Shown: piece after piece, positions 33,149-45,342 of the stretch
Numbering within the stretch: position 1 is the first letter of the stretch
Layout: every line of letters begins with the position of its first letter
NCBI GenBank assembly: GCA_963675135.1
Contig: OY776120.1
Span: forward strand, 21,790,001-21,854,000
DNA length: 64,000 bases
Direction: 5' to 3'
Source: Galeopsis tetrahit
Taxonomy: Eukaryota > Streptophyta > Magnoliopsida > Lamiales > Lamiaceae
Made by a program: the position numbers and the translations under genes
The notes under the pieces: generated by a model
Database searches by the model: none
The model's input: only the letters and a program-made list of their open reading frames with translations
What the model was told of the DNA's origin: nothing

Positions 33149-33772
33149 TGTTATGGAATTGTATCCACAAAACAACTCCTCACAAATGATAAACCAAGAT
33201 CACTAGAAACACAAAGAATTGAAACGAATAAAGAAAACAAAATAAGACTCGAGATTTACGTGGTTCGATCAAATGATCTACGTCCACGGAGGATAGAAGA
33301 CTCTCTTCACTAATCACAAATGAAAGTTACAGATTACAAGTGTACACAAAGCTTGATCTCTCTCGAAACTCTCAATTTTGGTAACCTACAACCTATGCAC
33401 TAGATGGTGTATTTATAGATGTACAATGCAAGTTGAAACTGCCACCAACAAACTAACTACCTAACAAACTAACAGAAATAAACTAACTATGAAACTGGAA
33501 TATCAGTACAGTAGAACTAAGCACAGTAAAACTCAGCACAGTAAAACTCAGAACACTACTCTTCTGATCAAACCAGATGAGTTGATACCTAAGATCAGAA
33601 CACTAAACCTTATCAGCAGAGTACTCCTTACTCAGCTTGTACTGAAAACCAACATCAGAACACTAATTACTATTCTGATAGTAAGAACAGTTCTGATAAG
33701 AACACTTCTGGTAGTAAGAACACTTCTTTTACCAGAATCAAATGACATTCCAATATTGCATTAATCTCAACA
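33149..33772 (-). repeat. 5' LTR of the 30255-33772 copia element
   Basis: The plus strand begins TGTTATGG and ends TCTCAACA, so the minus strand runs TGTTGAGA...CCATAACA. A minus-strand TATAAATACACC lies near 33403-33414. Many CAGTA/AGAACACT direct repeats occur at 33505-33730. The right edge was chosen from the TG...CA rule, with no partner LTR to confirm it. Confidence 0.65.
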
Positions 33773-33928
33773 TTGTTAATACAGACGGTCGGGCTTCCCC
33801 CGAAAATGTACTCCTTCAAATTACATATATATAATATCATTCTCTTTTTAAAATTGTCTTGATAAATACACTCCACCTCTAAAACTCTAATTTCCCTCCC
33901 CTTCTCTTCTTCCCTCTTTCTTCCTCAC

Positions 33929-34059
33929 TGTCAAAATAGTTAATTAGTTTCTAGTTAGTTAGTTAGATAACCAATCTTGAGTAGTTACTCTTATCATCTA
34001 TATATACATGACTATTAGGTCAATTGACATTTAATGAAATCATTTTAAATACTCTTACA
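33929..34059 (+). repeat. 5' LTR of the 33929-41500 copia element
   Basis: 131 bp, TG...CA, with several GTTAGTTAG repeats. Such very short LTRs are usual in the Ale/Retrofit lineage. Confidence 0.65.
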
Positions 34060-35190
34060 TGATATCAGCCTAACCGCTGAAAATCTTATTCTCCTTCCTT
34101 TTCTGTTCTCTTATTTCATAGCGGATCCAAAGAATCCCACCACCACGGCCACCTGTGTTTTCGATTCAACTCTTAAACTTCATGCCATGACTCATCTAGT
34201 CACAGTCAAACTAAAATCTACGAACTATCCTATGTGGTTCACCTAAATACACCCATTGTTGGCCACTCAAAAGTTTCTTCCATTTGTTGATGGATCTTCT
34301 CCTGGCCCATCGCCAACTATCTCCATAGATGGCCGCTCCGAGCCGAATCCCGAACATGTCTCTTGGTCTGTGTGAGATCAGATTATTCGCGTATTCTTGG
34401 TTTCCACTTTTATGGAGAAAACCATGGATGTTATCGTCGCTTGTCGCTCCTCGACTGAAATCTGCCACATCCTTCAATCAACCTTCCAAGGCTCGTGAAA
34501 TCCGTCTCAAGGATGAGCTGCAAACTATCAAGAAAGGCCATATCGCAAAGTTGTCGAGTACGGAATTTTATTCAAGAACCTATGCGACCAATTATCCTCT
34601 ATGGGATGTGATCTTAATGATACAAACAAATCACATTGGTTTCTTTGCGGCCTTGACCCTGATTTTCATGGTTTCTCCACCTCTCAAAGCAATGTCTCTC
34701 CCCTTCCTAAATAAAAGCCCAATTTTGATACCGAAATTTTGAGACGGATACCTAATCCGAATCTGTCTCTAATAGGTACGGATTATATATGGTTTTGATT
34801 TGAAATCGAAAATAAAATTGTCTCTCATTATAAACAGATTAAATACGACTTTTAGTTTCGAGAGTTTTAGATACGGATTCGATACGGATACCACCATCTC
34901 TAAACAATCAATTTTTTCTCTCCGATATAAAACGAGACAAGGTGGTACATGAAATAAAATAAAGTGCAATAAAAAATGAAGGTGAAGGATGCGACAAAAC
35001 GACGAGAGGAGGAAGTGTACTAGAGGATCCTCAATCGAAGGTCTAGGGGAACAACAACATGGCCTTTCTCGTAAGTCACTAGTGGACGCCCCACGAGGAG
35101 TATTTTCTGCGTGTTAAATGTATAGTAAAATATTTAATTTAAAATATCTAGAAACCAATAATTATTCTATCAACAAAGTAAGCTTGAAAG

Positions 35191-35290
35191 CGTAGGAGAC
35201 TGAGATTCTTTTCTTGAGAGGTGAAACGATTGGGGTGAAACCGTAGGAGACTGAGATTTTTTCTTGATAGGTGAAACGACTGGGGAGAAA
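35191..35290. repeat. two tandem copies of a 51-bp unit
   Basis: CGTAGGAGACTGAGATT followed by TTCTTGA-AGGTGAAACGA-TGGGG occurs at 35191 and again at 35242. Confidence 0.8.
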
Positions 35291-36127
35291 ATACCCTTAT
35301 ATATATAATTAAGAATCGAGAATAGGGTTGTAGCATGTATGAGTGAATTGAATTATATATTAATTTATTTACTCTTTTATTTAATTAATAAATAGTAAAA
35401 ATAAAAAAATCAAATATATCTTCTATATATATGAGGATAAACATATAGATAAACATAGATATTATAATAATATTATGTTATATCTTTCATATCTTTTTTA
35501 TTAAAATATCTTTTATATGACAATATATATATATACCAATGAAAATATTTTAAAAATTCATTCTCTAATCAAGATCGACGAGGTATCTAGCCTTTATTAT
35601 AATATATCAATTTAAAACATTGTGTACAATAAATAATTAATAAAATACCAATTTAAAATACATTTGAATTGAAGTAAAACATTGTACAATAGATAATTAA
35701 TAAAATACTTATTTACTAACATTTGAAGTTGTACATTTTGATACGTATCAAATGTCCTCCTTATTCCCAACATGGTATCATTTAATATTTTTGAAAGTTT
35801 CTAACTATATTTATAAATTTTTTTTTTATCATTCATTTAGAAAATGAGTTAGTATAAATATAATTTATATCACCCATTTTGAAAATGAGTTATTAAAAAT
35901 AGAAGAATCGTTGTTAATTGTAAAAGAATCTAAAAGTTATGTTGGGAGAGTGACAAATAAAGTTGAATCTAATTTATAGAGATCAAATTCGGAATTATGA
36001 AAAATATATTTCAAAAAATATCTCTAAAAATAGTATGATAACAAGATAATAAAATATGTAGCATAGGAGGGGAAAAACTGAATGAAAATATAGATGGATT
36101 CTTGACCCGGATGTAAAATGGGTCGTT

Positions 36128-36950
36128 GATGCAGGGAAGCGTCTCAATTGAAGTGAGAACTTCGTTGATTTCTTAAAGAAATATCCGGAAAAACACAATA
36201 TCAATTAAGGATAAAATGAAGTGAGAACCGTTGATTTCGATAATGAAATATCCGGAATAAACACAACAACGATTAAGGACGAAACCTTAAGATTTTCTTA
36301 TAATTTCTGAATGTCTAAAATGGTGCATACATTCTCCTTTTTAAAGGAGTTTTTAACACAAGAGTCAAGGCTCTTTGAATGCAATAATTAAAGGGATTAA
36401 TTGGATACATTGAAATTAGAATATGACTGAATAAATGAATGAAAAACATAATTTGAGGAATCCTTCATCATTCCACATCGATCTCTCATGGTTGAAAACG
36501 ATTCGACCTCGAATCGCTACTAGTTTCATCCTCATCGTGAAGGTACGAAGACGAGCTGCAATGTCTTTGTATTCTTTTGGCCACAAAATAATAACAAGAT
36601 ATTCCATCATCAAAATGGTGCGATTCCATCATCATTCGTAAAACACACAAAATATTTTTTCTCAACCTCCATCGTTGAGTCAATGGAATTGGGATGAACA
36701 TCCTCAACTATAAAAATACTTTCATTCTCCTCGTCAAAAATTGGGAGGCCACTATAGCCAACGTCAATATCATCAACCAGAATATTGAAAAACTCATTGA
36801 AAATTGGTGGTACGTCATAACCACAAATGTCATCAGAATATTCATAAAAATATTGGTGGTCCATCATAACCACAATTTTCATCAAAATATTCATCGAAAA
36901 TGGTTCCAAAAATGGTTCCATGTGATTAGGAACGAATCGAATATTCATAG
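36128..36950 (-). mobile_element. gypsy-type fragment: acidic linker, pol C-terminus and LTR
   Basis: On the minus strand 36948-36610 encodes an acidic segment with CGYDVPPIFNEFFNILVDD, related to the CGYDVPPIFEEFVDILVD segment of the intron array at 55560-55610. It is followed by a piece ending DETSSDSRSNRFQP (36530-36487), which resembles gypsy polymerase C-termini of the DSRTNPFQ type. An LTR-like region (36410-36128) with a twice-repeated TTTCCGGATATTTC...AATCAACG motif then ends CTTCCCTGCATCA. It looks like the 3' end of an internally deleted gypsy derivative. Confidence 0.5.
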
Positions 36951-38175
36951 AAAATCGTTCCTGACATTAGATACCATGTGATTAGGAACTAATAGAAAAT
37001 GGTTCCAAAATCCGTTTTTAACCTATTTAGAGACGGTGTTTATGGTATCTAATTCGTCTCTAAATCTCCTCGCCATGGCTGAGTCTCACGATCTGTTCAC
37101 AAGATCCCTCAATGGTGAATCCACATTAGCTCCTGCAGTTCCTTCATTCTTTGCCCAGGCTGCTCGCCCTCCTCGACGAGGATGAGGCCCTCTTGGTCGC
37201 AGCTTTGCTTTTGCGTTTAGTCGCTTTCAAAACCGCTCTGGAGGATGTGGCCATGGTCGCTACACCCCGAGGTGTCAAATCTACAAATTTGATGGTCACT
37301 CTGTTGATTCCTGCCCTAAACGTTATACTGCTACCCCTGCTCGTCAATCCAATTGTGTCGAATCCCTACTAGCATACTCCTCGATTACTCCTTCTAACAT
37401 ATCCGACCGGTACATTGACACAGGAGCCTCTGCTCATATGGTCTCCTCGCCTGCCTCCCTCGACTCCTCTTCGCCCTATTCAGGTTCGGACCGCGTTGTG
37501 GTCGGCAATGGTGCCTCCTTGTCGATCACTCACGTCGGCTCTAAATTCTTTACCTCTAATCTCTATCTTTCTAACGTATTAGTTGTTCCTAATATAACCA
37601 AAAATCTATTGTCTATAAGTCAACTTACGTCTGATTTTCTCGTCTCCTTTCTCTTTACTAACTCTTCCTTTGAAATTCAAAATTAAGCTACAAGGACTCT
37701 GCTCGCCCGAGGGTGCCGTGATAATGGCCTTTATATTTTGGATCATTCGTTTGACTCATTCATTTTTGCACTTCATACTCACAAATCCAAGGTTTCTTAT
37801 GAACTATGACATGATCGCCTTAGGCACACTCATTTTAGCAATGTTAAACTGCTCGCTAGCTTAGGCCTTATTTATGTTACTTCTATGTTGCTTGCTCCTG
37901 TATCTTGTACTTCTTGCCAAATTGCTAAAAGTCATCGCACACCTTTTCACATAAACAATAATCGAGCACACTCTTTGTTAGATCTTTTTCACTGTGATTT
38001 ATGGCCGGGGACCTTCTCCTACTAATTCTTGCTATGGTTATCGATATTACGTTATATTCGTTGATGACTTCTCTCGCTATGTATGGTTTTATCCTCTTAA
38101 ACTGAAATCTGGCTTTTATTCTGTGTTCGTCCACTTTAAACATTTAGTGGTAAATCAACTACACACCAAGATTAA

Positions 38176-38626
38176 GGGGATGTTTACTTTTGGTTTTAAA
38201 AACCAGGTTTTGGATTTCAAGATCCAAAACCCGTTTTACTTCAGGATTTAAAAACCGGTTTTCAAAATTCACTCAAAAACACCCCTATCAAACATATTGA
38301 TTTGACATAAAGTTATATCTATATAATATTACTCCAATCATTATATTCTTTCTCAACAATAATATAATAATACTATAATAATAAAATAATACAATAATAT
38401 AATACATTTAATCATTACACAATCAACTAATCATTATAATCTCACCAAACAATAATATAATAATACAAACTCATTAAATCTTACAACTTGATTTGACATA
38501 AGGTTAAATCCTCCACTATTCCAAAACCCAAAAGAAACACTCATATTACTATTCATCGGGATTTCAAAAACAAGAATTTCAAAAATCCGGTTTTTAAAAC
38601 CACCAAAAGCCCAAAGTAAACACCCC
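38176..38626. mobile_element. PIF/Harbinger (Tourist-like) MITE
   Basis: Inverted ends are GGGGATGTTTACTTTTGG and, rc of the right end, GGGGTGTTTACTTTGGG. The 3-bp TSD TAA is at 38173-38175 and 38627-38629. Subterminal AAAACCGGTTTT/AAAACCAGGTTTT motifs are inverted. It is 451 bp and non-coding, and it splits the integrase of the host copia element just before TDGG. Confidence 0.85.
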
Positions 38627-39740
38627 TAAAGGATTTCACACTGATGGGGGCCCTAAATTCACTAATAATAAACTTCAAACCTTGTTCTAGCAAAATGGTA
38701 TTGTTCATACTATGTCATGCCCAGACATCCCCGCTCAAAATGGCCGAGTAGAAAGAAAACACACACACATTACTAAAACCGGTTTATCTCTCTTATTTCA
38801 CTCCTCGGTTCCCTCCCAATACTGGGTCGAAGCCTTTGGCACAACTGTTTATCTCATTAATCGCCTTCCCTCTTCTGTCTTACATAACAAAATTCCTCAC
38901 GAACTCATTTATTCTACTCCTCCTAACTTTGACAACTTATATATTTTTTGTTGTCGTGTTTTTCCTTATCTGTGAGACTATGCTCCTAAGAAACTATCTC
39001 CTCGCAACATTCCTTGTGTTTTCATAGGTTACATTTCTCGTCATCAGGGTTATTGCTGCCTAGATCCCTCCTCTTCTCGGATCTATGTTACTCGCCATGC
39101 CCAGTTCGACGAACAAACGTTTTTGCTCAAAACTCTACAGCGTTGTTCGTCCTCGCCTACCTCTCTCGATCTTTCAACATATACATATTCACCATCTGCC
39201 AATACCTCCTCTCCATGCTCGGTATGCATATCCGCAGATGATTCACTTCCTCCTCCTGCTCCTCCACTGGCACAACCTCTATTGCCTACTCCTCGCCATC
39301 CTCTCTTTCCTCTTGCTCGCTCTCCACCTCACCGACATGACCTTCCTCGTCCAACTCATGATATGCGAACTTGGTCTAAGGATGGTATCTTCAAACCAAA
39401 ACATCCGATCAATGCCTCTTTTCTCGCCACTAATGCCAAAGGGATTCAAATCTGCCTCCAAATCTCCAGAATGGATTGCAGCCATGGACTCTAAACTCAA
39501 TGCCCTTCATTCCAATAACACGTGGACTCTTGTTCCTCGTCCCTCCACTGAAAACGTTATCGCCACAAAGCTCGGCTCGTCGCCCAAGGGTTTTCTCAGC
39601 TTCCTGGTTTTGATCATGACCACACGTTCAGTCCACTCATCAAAACATCCAATGTTCGCATCATCCTTTCCCTTGCTGTTCTAAAAAATTAGCCTCTTCG
39701 CCAATTAGATGTTAACAATGCCTTTCTTCATGGTCACCTC

Positions 39741-40854
39741 TAGGGATGGCAATGGGGCAGAGCAAGGCAGATAGTTAAATATCCAAATCTGCCCTGCGTC
39801 CATAAGTATCTGCCCTGCCCTGCGACCTGCTGCGGGGCAACATTTCGTGCCCTGCCCTGCCTTGTGCAAGTCATTGCCCTGCCCTGCCCCAAAACTTAGA
39901 AAATTCATATTTAATATTTAACAAAAATTAAGCAACAAATATAAAATAAATCTTACCATATTAAAATATACGATGCCCAAATTCTTACCAGATTATTGAA
40001 ATATTAAATATTAATTTTGACCAGATTATTCAACCACTTATATGAATTAATAGCAGGAAAATTAGCAAGTGAATAAGCTTTAAGTGCATATTTGGAGAAA
40101 TATAATATCGAATTTTGACTGTATTTGAGCAATTAATTGATAAATCCAAAGAAATATAACTATCTCCTAGTATATTAATTGACAAATCCAAAGAAATCCA
40201 ACATCACACAGCATCCAAGTTGGAATATTAATTAACAAATACCTTTTTTGATTTGGGGGAAACTAGTATATTAAACAAATTAAAATAGAAGATAAGGAGA
40301 AAAAAAAATAGATAGATTACCTGTGGGCCTGAGCGGCGCCGGTGATCGGAGGACCTGGCTGCTGGACCGCCGACGGAAGAGTGAAGACAGCGTACCGCGA
40401 CGGGGGGTAAGATACTAAGATCAATTGGCTGCTGTAGTGCTGTAGGTGGATGAGCAAATTGTGTTTTTGTTTTGTGAAATTGTGAGAGTCTGAGAGAGAG
40501 AGAGAAAGGCAGTAAGCGGCGGGGCCGCGGGGAAGATATAAAGATACTAAGATCAATTAGGGTTAGTGCCTTTACTGCCTTATTGGGTCACAACTCACAC
40601 ACTCACATAATTAAATAATATTTAATTTTTTATATACATATTATATTATATATATATATTAATATAATTTTTTTTATATTTAGGGCAGGGCAGGGCAGGG
40701 CAGATTTTTATAATACATGTATCCATGCCTGCCCTGCCCTGCGTGCAGGGCGGGGCAGATTTGCTCTGTTTTAAAGATGGGGCAGGGCAGGGCGGATCTC
40801 AACCCCTCAGAGCAGGGCGGGTCGACTGCGGGGCAGGTCATTTTGCCATCCCTA
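39741..40854. mobile_element. non-autonomous hAT element with 8-bp TSD
   Basis: Inverted repeats TAGGGATGGCAATGGGGCAG and, rc, TAGGGATGGCAAAATGACC. The 8-bp TSD GTCACCTC is perfect (39733-39740 and 40855-40862). Subterminal arrays of CTGCCCTGCCCTGC are present, with no transposase in the interior. It interrupts the reverse-transcriptase motif AFLHGHL of the host copia element. Excising it restores GHLTKPVYMEQP. Confidence 0.92.
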
Positions 40855-41499
40855 GTCACCTCACTAAACCGGTCTACATGGAGCAGCCTCCTAGTCATAT
40901 TGATCCTGCTTACCCAGACTACGTCTGCCACCTTAAAAAGGTTATCTACAGTTTAAAACAGGCACCTGGGGCAGGGTTTCTTCGTTTTAGAACTTTCCTC
41001 CTCTCCTTAGGTTTTATTGAAAGTAAATCTTACACATCTCTCTTTCTTCTCCATTAGGCGGCCACAACCCTCTACCTTCTCGTCTATAGAAACGATAAAT
41101 CCGCTATTACTCGCCTAATTACTCGTATTCAGAAAGAGTTTGCCATCAAAGATCTCGGTTAACTCAATTACTTCCTTGGCTTAGAAATTACTTACACGTC
41201 TTCTGGTCTCTTTCTCAGTCAATCCAAATATGCTCACGACATTTTTTCTTGTGCCAACATGCTGGACTCTAAACCTGTATCCACTTCTCTCTCCTTGACC
41301 GACCATCTCCGTGTTCTCGGCACTCCTCATTTGGACTCCACCCAATACCGTTCCCTGGTCGGCGCCCTACAATATCTGACAGTTACGCGTCCTGACCTCC
41401 CATTCGCCGTTAATATCGTTATCCAGTTTCAATCTTCTCCAACGATCGATCACTTTCAGGTGGTCAAACGTATTCTCCGTTGGAGGAAGTACTTTAAAA

Positions 41500-44230
41500 A
41501 AATTCGGAATTCTTCAAGTAAGAAATTTCTCCTACAAGGCCACTGACTTTTTTGTATTTTTGCGAATTTATAAGCACAAAAATAACTTACCTAAAAGAGT
41601 ATGGGTTCCTTCATTATTTCTTTTAGGGTTTACAAGATCAAATCGATTACATAAAGGTATTCTTAAGCACTAATCTTCAAACCAACGAGACAAATCATTT
41701 TGGTGTCGCTACTTGCTCTAATCGTGAGAAGTGGGGATACGAGTGTACACTTTACCCAAAAGCAATGCACATATCTCAATTCTAACAATGAGACAAACCC
41801 TACACTAAGGTAGTGTAGTGTTAAGAATCAAAAAGAAAAGTAAGAAGGCAAAGGTCACCATGCACCAACATCTAGAGCATCCAAGCATCCAATACCTCCA
41901 AACACCACAACATAATAAAACAGGCCCCAAAAAGGGACAGAAGGCTCCACAAAGGGATAAAAAACCGCATCATGCGCACAAACCAAAAGAAAGCAGGAAA
42001 AAATAGAAAAAAAAAACGTATTAATCTAAAAAAACGTATGAAAATAAAATAAACGAGATCAACGGGTCTCTCACCAGATCGCCCATCATAGCACCATTAA
42101 GGAGGTCTGACCCGTTGATCCCACTAAGACAAAATGTAAAGACTTATAGAACTGATTGTATTGATCGTCAAAACAACTAATTTTTGTAGCTGATCGACAA
42201 ATCTGGACGGTGCCGACGAACAAGAGGCGGGTGGACGGCGGCGATCAATCAAAATAGCTTCAAAAGTTGAGGAAAAGGAGAGGGGAAGGTGGGCGGTATG
42301 GGCTGAAGAAGATGGGCGGTGGGTGTGAAGAGAGAATGGGGAGAGTATTCTAAAGAGAGGGAGAGAGAGAGGTTAGAGTTACTTTTATTAAAGTGCGTAT
42401 GGGTTCCTTATATTATGGCAAGTATACAACCAAGTAGTTATCGTCCAAAGACCTAGGAGAGCGCCCCAAAACTATACGTCGGAATGGTGTTATAGAAGCT
42501 AAATGGGAGGATAAAGCAAATAGCAATAAGAAAAAGAAACACTACGTAAACAACTAAACTAACTCTAAAAAATGAAAGTGCAAGTGGAAGAATTGCTTCA
42601 GGTGTCTTCCTTATGTGGGATCACTAATGAATTAACGAACTAATCACAATAATAAAATCTAATGTGTTTAATTATGCTAAAGGCTATCACATATATGTGT
42701 AGACCAATCCCCCGTCAGGCTTAGGTGGACACGTGCACTAATTAGCAATTATAGGATCTAATTAGTACCATAAGCTCCTAGGATAGTGACCCGGAAACAC
42801 TTTCAACACGGTTACTAATGTTTACGACTCACCCACTCACTAATCTCTTAAACGACCTCTAATTTATTAATGTCTCATGTTGTCGATCTAAGCAATCAAC
42901 CCTCTCCCGGTTAAACTAATTATTATTTAACTTCAATATTTAATCAATCAAGGCTCACACCCACACCTCAATCATGCAAACCCAGCTCTCATTGTAATTA
43001 ACATAATCTAAAATGCTAGCTAATAAGATTGATCAACCAATTAAATCATACAAATTACAACAATATAAATATTTATCACCAAGACATAGACAAATCATGC
43101 AATTAATTCATAAACCCACTAATTACCTACATAATTTAACACCCAAAATAATAAGAGATTAACCCATATCTAAATTAACAATTAGAATAAAACTCATGAG
43201 AAATAAACAACAAAACATGAATTAAAATCAAATTAACAACTAAATATTGAAACAGAGGAAATAAAGCACCTCTAGTCTTGTGTTGTTTTTTGAATCCTCT
43301 AACGATAAAGTGAAATACTAAATTAAAACTAACTAAGAAAGTGAAATTAAAATACACTAATCTATTGAGTTGAGTGAAGTGAGAGGAGAGAGTTTCCTCC
43401 CCCAATGAAAATTGCACTGTTTTTCTCGTGCCCTCTCTCCACTTCTGTGTATCCCACCTCCAGCCTATCTTTAATTTGCTGCTTCTTTATTTATAATGGT
43501 AATGGGCCCATGAGTAATTAAATGAAATTGGGCCGTCCAACTGATATGTATTTAACATTTAATTTTCCATTTTTTATTTGTAGTAACACCATCCATCCGG
43601 CCACATATACTTTCAAATGGCCCACCGGAAGAAATTGTCTGACATTTACCGAAAAATTAAATGGGCCACACAAATGGTTTGTCAAGTCCAAATAATTTGT
43701 AACTTCCATTTTTTCTCGTTTCGGCTCTATTCTCATCTGACTCCTTCAATTGACTCCACAATATCATCGAGGCGTGTTTACTCTAAAAATACTTATTTTT
43801 CGTATAAAAATAGCAAAATGCATACCTTTCTCATTTCAAGTGTAATTAGTCAATTTAGTGTAAATAATGCTTGAAATCCTATAAAATTAAGCATTACTAG
43901 ATTACTTGTTGAGGGGCGACCGGTACAGTCTACTCGTGTAGACCACATCCACGGGAGTGAAGATATTATTGCTATGTTGGTGTAGACCGAACTGTTGTGA
44001 AACAGGTAGTGAGCGGTGTTCACGGGTCTTCAATGAAGTTGGAATGGTTGCGAGAGATATATATGAATAAGACTACTTCGAAGAACCCCCTTAAGGTGTT
44101 GCAGGCTGCCCGAACATATGCATTGTATATTTTTTGGTGCTCCATATTTGCAGATAAAATTGGCTCACAGGTATCTTGTTCATGGCTTGAGTATTTAGAG
44201 GATATGGGAGGGTTACGACATTTTACTTCT
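41500..44230. other. gene-free stretch, partly transposon-like
   Basis: No coding homology was found. 42390-43490 (TATGGCAAGTATACAACC... onward) resembles the untranslated part of some large gypsy elements, where a GGCAAGT-TAC motif is common, but I could not prove it. GA-rich simple sequence lies at 42320-42375. Confidence 0.35.
42054..42121. repeat. 12-bp inverted repeat with 44-bp loop
   Basis: GATCAACGGGTC is followed by its reverse complement GACCCGTTGATC. It lies in an unannotated stretch just after an A-rich run. Confidence 0.6.
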
Positions 44231-44233
44231 TCT

Positions 44234-44627
44234 TTAGCGTCGGGGACACATCAACAACATCATCTTCAACGAAAATACCGGAGATGGCAAGTGCTCCTTG
44301 TACTCAAACTCAAACGGATCACATTGCGTCGAAGAATTGTCTTTATTTTTTAACCATTTGGAGTTCGCCTTCGATCGACCACGATTGTTGATCTTTGTCT
44401 CGGGCTTAAGCATCGAAGTGGTGGTCGGATTGTGCCACTCCAACGCTTGTCGATACAATACTCTCTTTTGTGACATTTCCTCCGATTGATAACGCACAAC
44501 CATGCCTTGTATGTTATCTTGAAATCGAGATTCCAAGTCACCATCAACATCATCTTTCACGTCATTAACATCTCTAAATGTGGGTTTTCTAAGTTGATGG
44601 TACTCGTCAAGCTCATGGGTACATGAC
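44234..44627 (-). pseudogene. FAR1/MULE-transposase-like remnant, C-terminal half
   Basis: On the minus strand this is the continuation of 50318-50063 after the copia insertion. The join gives RLSCTHELDEYHQLRKPTF, matching the FAR1/MULE SWIM zinc-finger tail (family form LPCAHEI.EY). A charged tail follows to a stop at 44234. The first half of the SWIM finger reads CNHYIRKV instead of CxC, so zinc binding is degenerate. It is probably a dead Mutator-like transposase or a FAR1-related gene fragment. Confidence 0.65.
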
Positions 44628-45306
44628 CGTTGGGCTTGCCCAATTATAGTTGGGCCAATAAACAATTAAATTAAAGGAGCCCATAACAATTCTTTTTTTT
44701 TGGCCCATTAATTGTTTTGGAAAAAGGGCAGCAGCCGTGTAATTCCATTACAGCAGCTAAGCCAAGAAAAACAGAGAGAAAGGGAGAGAAAGAAAGAGAG
44801 AAGGAGAATAAGGGTTTGTCTTGTGTGGACTCGTTTTTTCACCGTTTTGTCTCAAATTTCGAGGGGGAGTTCGTGGCGACGTGCTCTTTATTTTGGTTGG
44901 AGTAGATTTTCACGAATCGTCTCCGAGAGGTACAACAAGAAATTGATAGTTTCATTCTCATTGTACTATTTTAGTTTGCTCTCTTCCTATGTTTATTGTG
45001 TGTTCCAAGAATAGTATTCTTGAGGATAGTTTGGTGCTATTGGTGTTCCTCTATTTGTAATAGAGAAGAAAACTTTGTATTCCCATTTGATATAGTGGAG
45101 TATTTTGCTGGACGGGATCCCGTGGTTTTTACCCTCTTGTGAAGGGGTTTTCCACGTAAAAATTCTTGGTGTTATTACCTATTTATTTTCGTAGTTAATT
45201 TGCATATTTGGTCCGTTGTTTATTGAGCTTTTGTGGAAGTGATTGTTGCTTTTGTGCATTCCGCTGCGCCGAGCAACCGACTCTGATTTTGGCACCTTCC
45301 ACAACA
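44628..45306 (+). repeat. 5' LTR
   Basis: 679 bp, (C)GTTGGGCTTGCCC...CCTTCCACAACA. It matches 49381-50062 apart from a dozen or so substitutions and a poly(T) length change. Confidence 0.93.
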
Positions 45307-45342
45307 GTGGTATCAGAGCCTAGGTCAAACTAGGCTCAGACC

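Larger units (their letters stand above)
30255..33772 (-). mobile_element. truncated, decayed copia element, minus orientation
   Basis: The 5' LTR is at 33149-33772 on the right. The primer-binding site (rc of 33130-33148) reads TTGGCGCCGTCTGTGGGAA, not the initiator-Met type used by the other copia elements here. Gag, protease, integrase pieces and part of the reverse transcriptase follow leftwards. Homology ends at about 30255, inside the reverse transcriptase, so RNase H and the 3' LTR are missing. Confidence 0.8.
34735..37068. mobile_element. composite insertion: CACTA-like ends around a gypsy fragment
   Basis: The left edge (GAGACGGATACCTAATCCG...CTGTCTCTAATAGGT) and right edge (rc GAGATTTAGAGACGAATTAG...) carry the repeated AGAGACGGAT-type motif seen next to a CACTATC terminus at 61798. 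The right about 130 bp match 61812-61935 in inverse orientation. The insertion separates gag SPLP from LLAMAESHDLF. Clean CACTA ends and a TSD are not preserved, so the class is inferred. Confidence 0.5.
33929..41500 (+). mobile_element. decayed Ale/Retrofit-like copia element with three later insertions
   Basis: A short 131-bp LTR (33929-34059, TGTCAAAATAG...CTCTTACA) is followed by TGATATCAGCCT, a degraded Met-tRNA primer site. Gag, protease, integrase and reverse transcriptase can be followed to about 41490, where homology stops within the RNase H entry. No 3' LTR is seen. A composite insertion (34735-37068), a Harbinger MITE (38176-38626) and a hAT element (39741-40854) interrupt the coding region. 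Confidence 0.8.
34180..41500 (+). pseudogene. decayed copia gag-pol with stops, frameshifts and insertions
   Basis: Gag is readable from MTHLVTVKLKSTNYPMWFT (about 34187) through HWFLCGLDPDFHGFS to SPLP near 34710. It resumes after the first insertion at LLAMAESHDLFTRS (37068 on). Protease: YIDTGASAHMVSS (37410-37450). Pre-integrase: LWHDRLRHTHFSN-like block (37800-37850). Integrase: HCDLWPG, YVIFVDDFSRYVWFY (38050-38090), then after the MITE FHTDGGPKF and PAQNGRVERKHTH (38636-38770). Reverse transcriptase: EWIAAMDSKLNALHSNNTW (39468-39525), LDVNNAFLHGHL split by the hAT element, then KPVYMEQPPSH (40866 on). RT tail: MLDSKPVSTSLSLTDHL and YRSLVGALQYLTVTRPDL up to about 41490. Numerous stops (for example 37683, 38975, 41161) show it is long dead. 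Confidence 0.8.
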
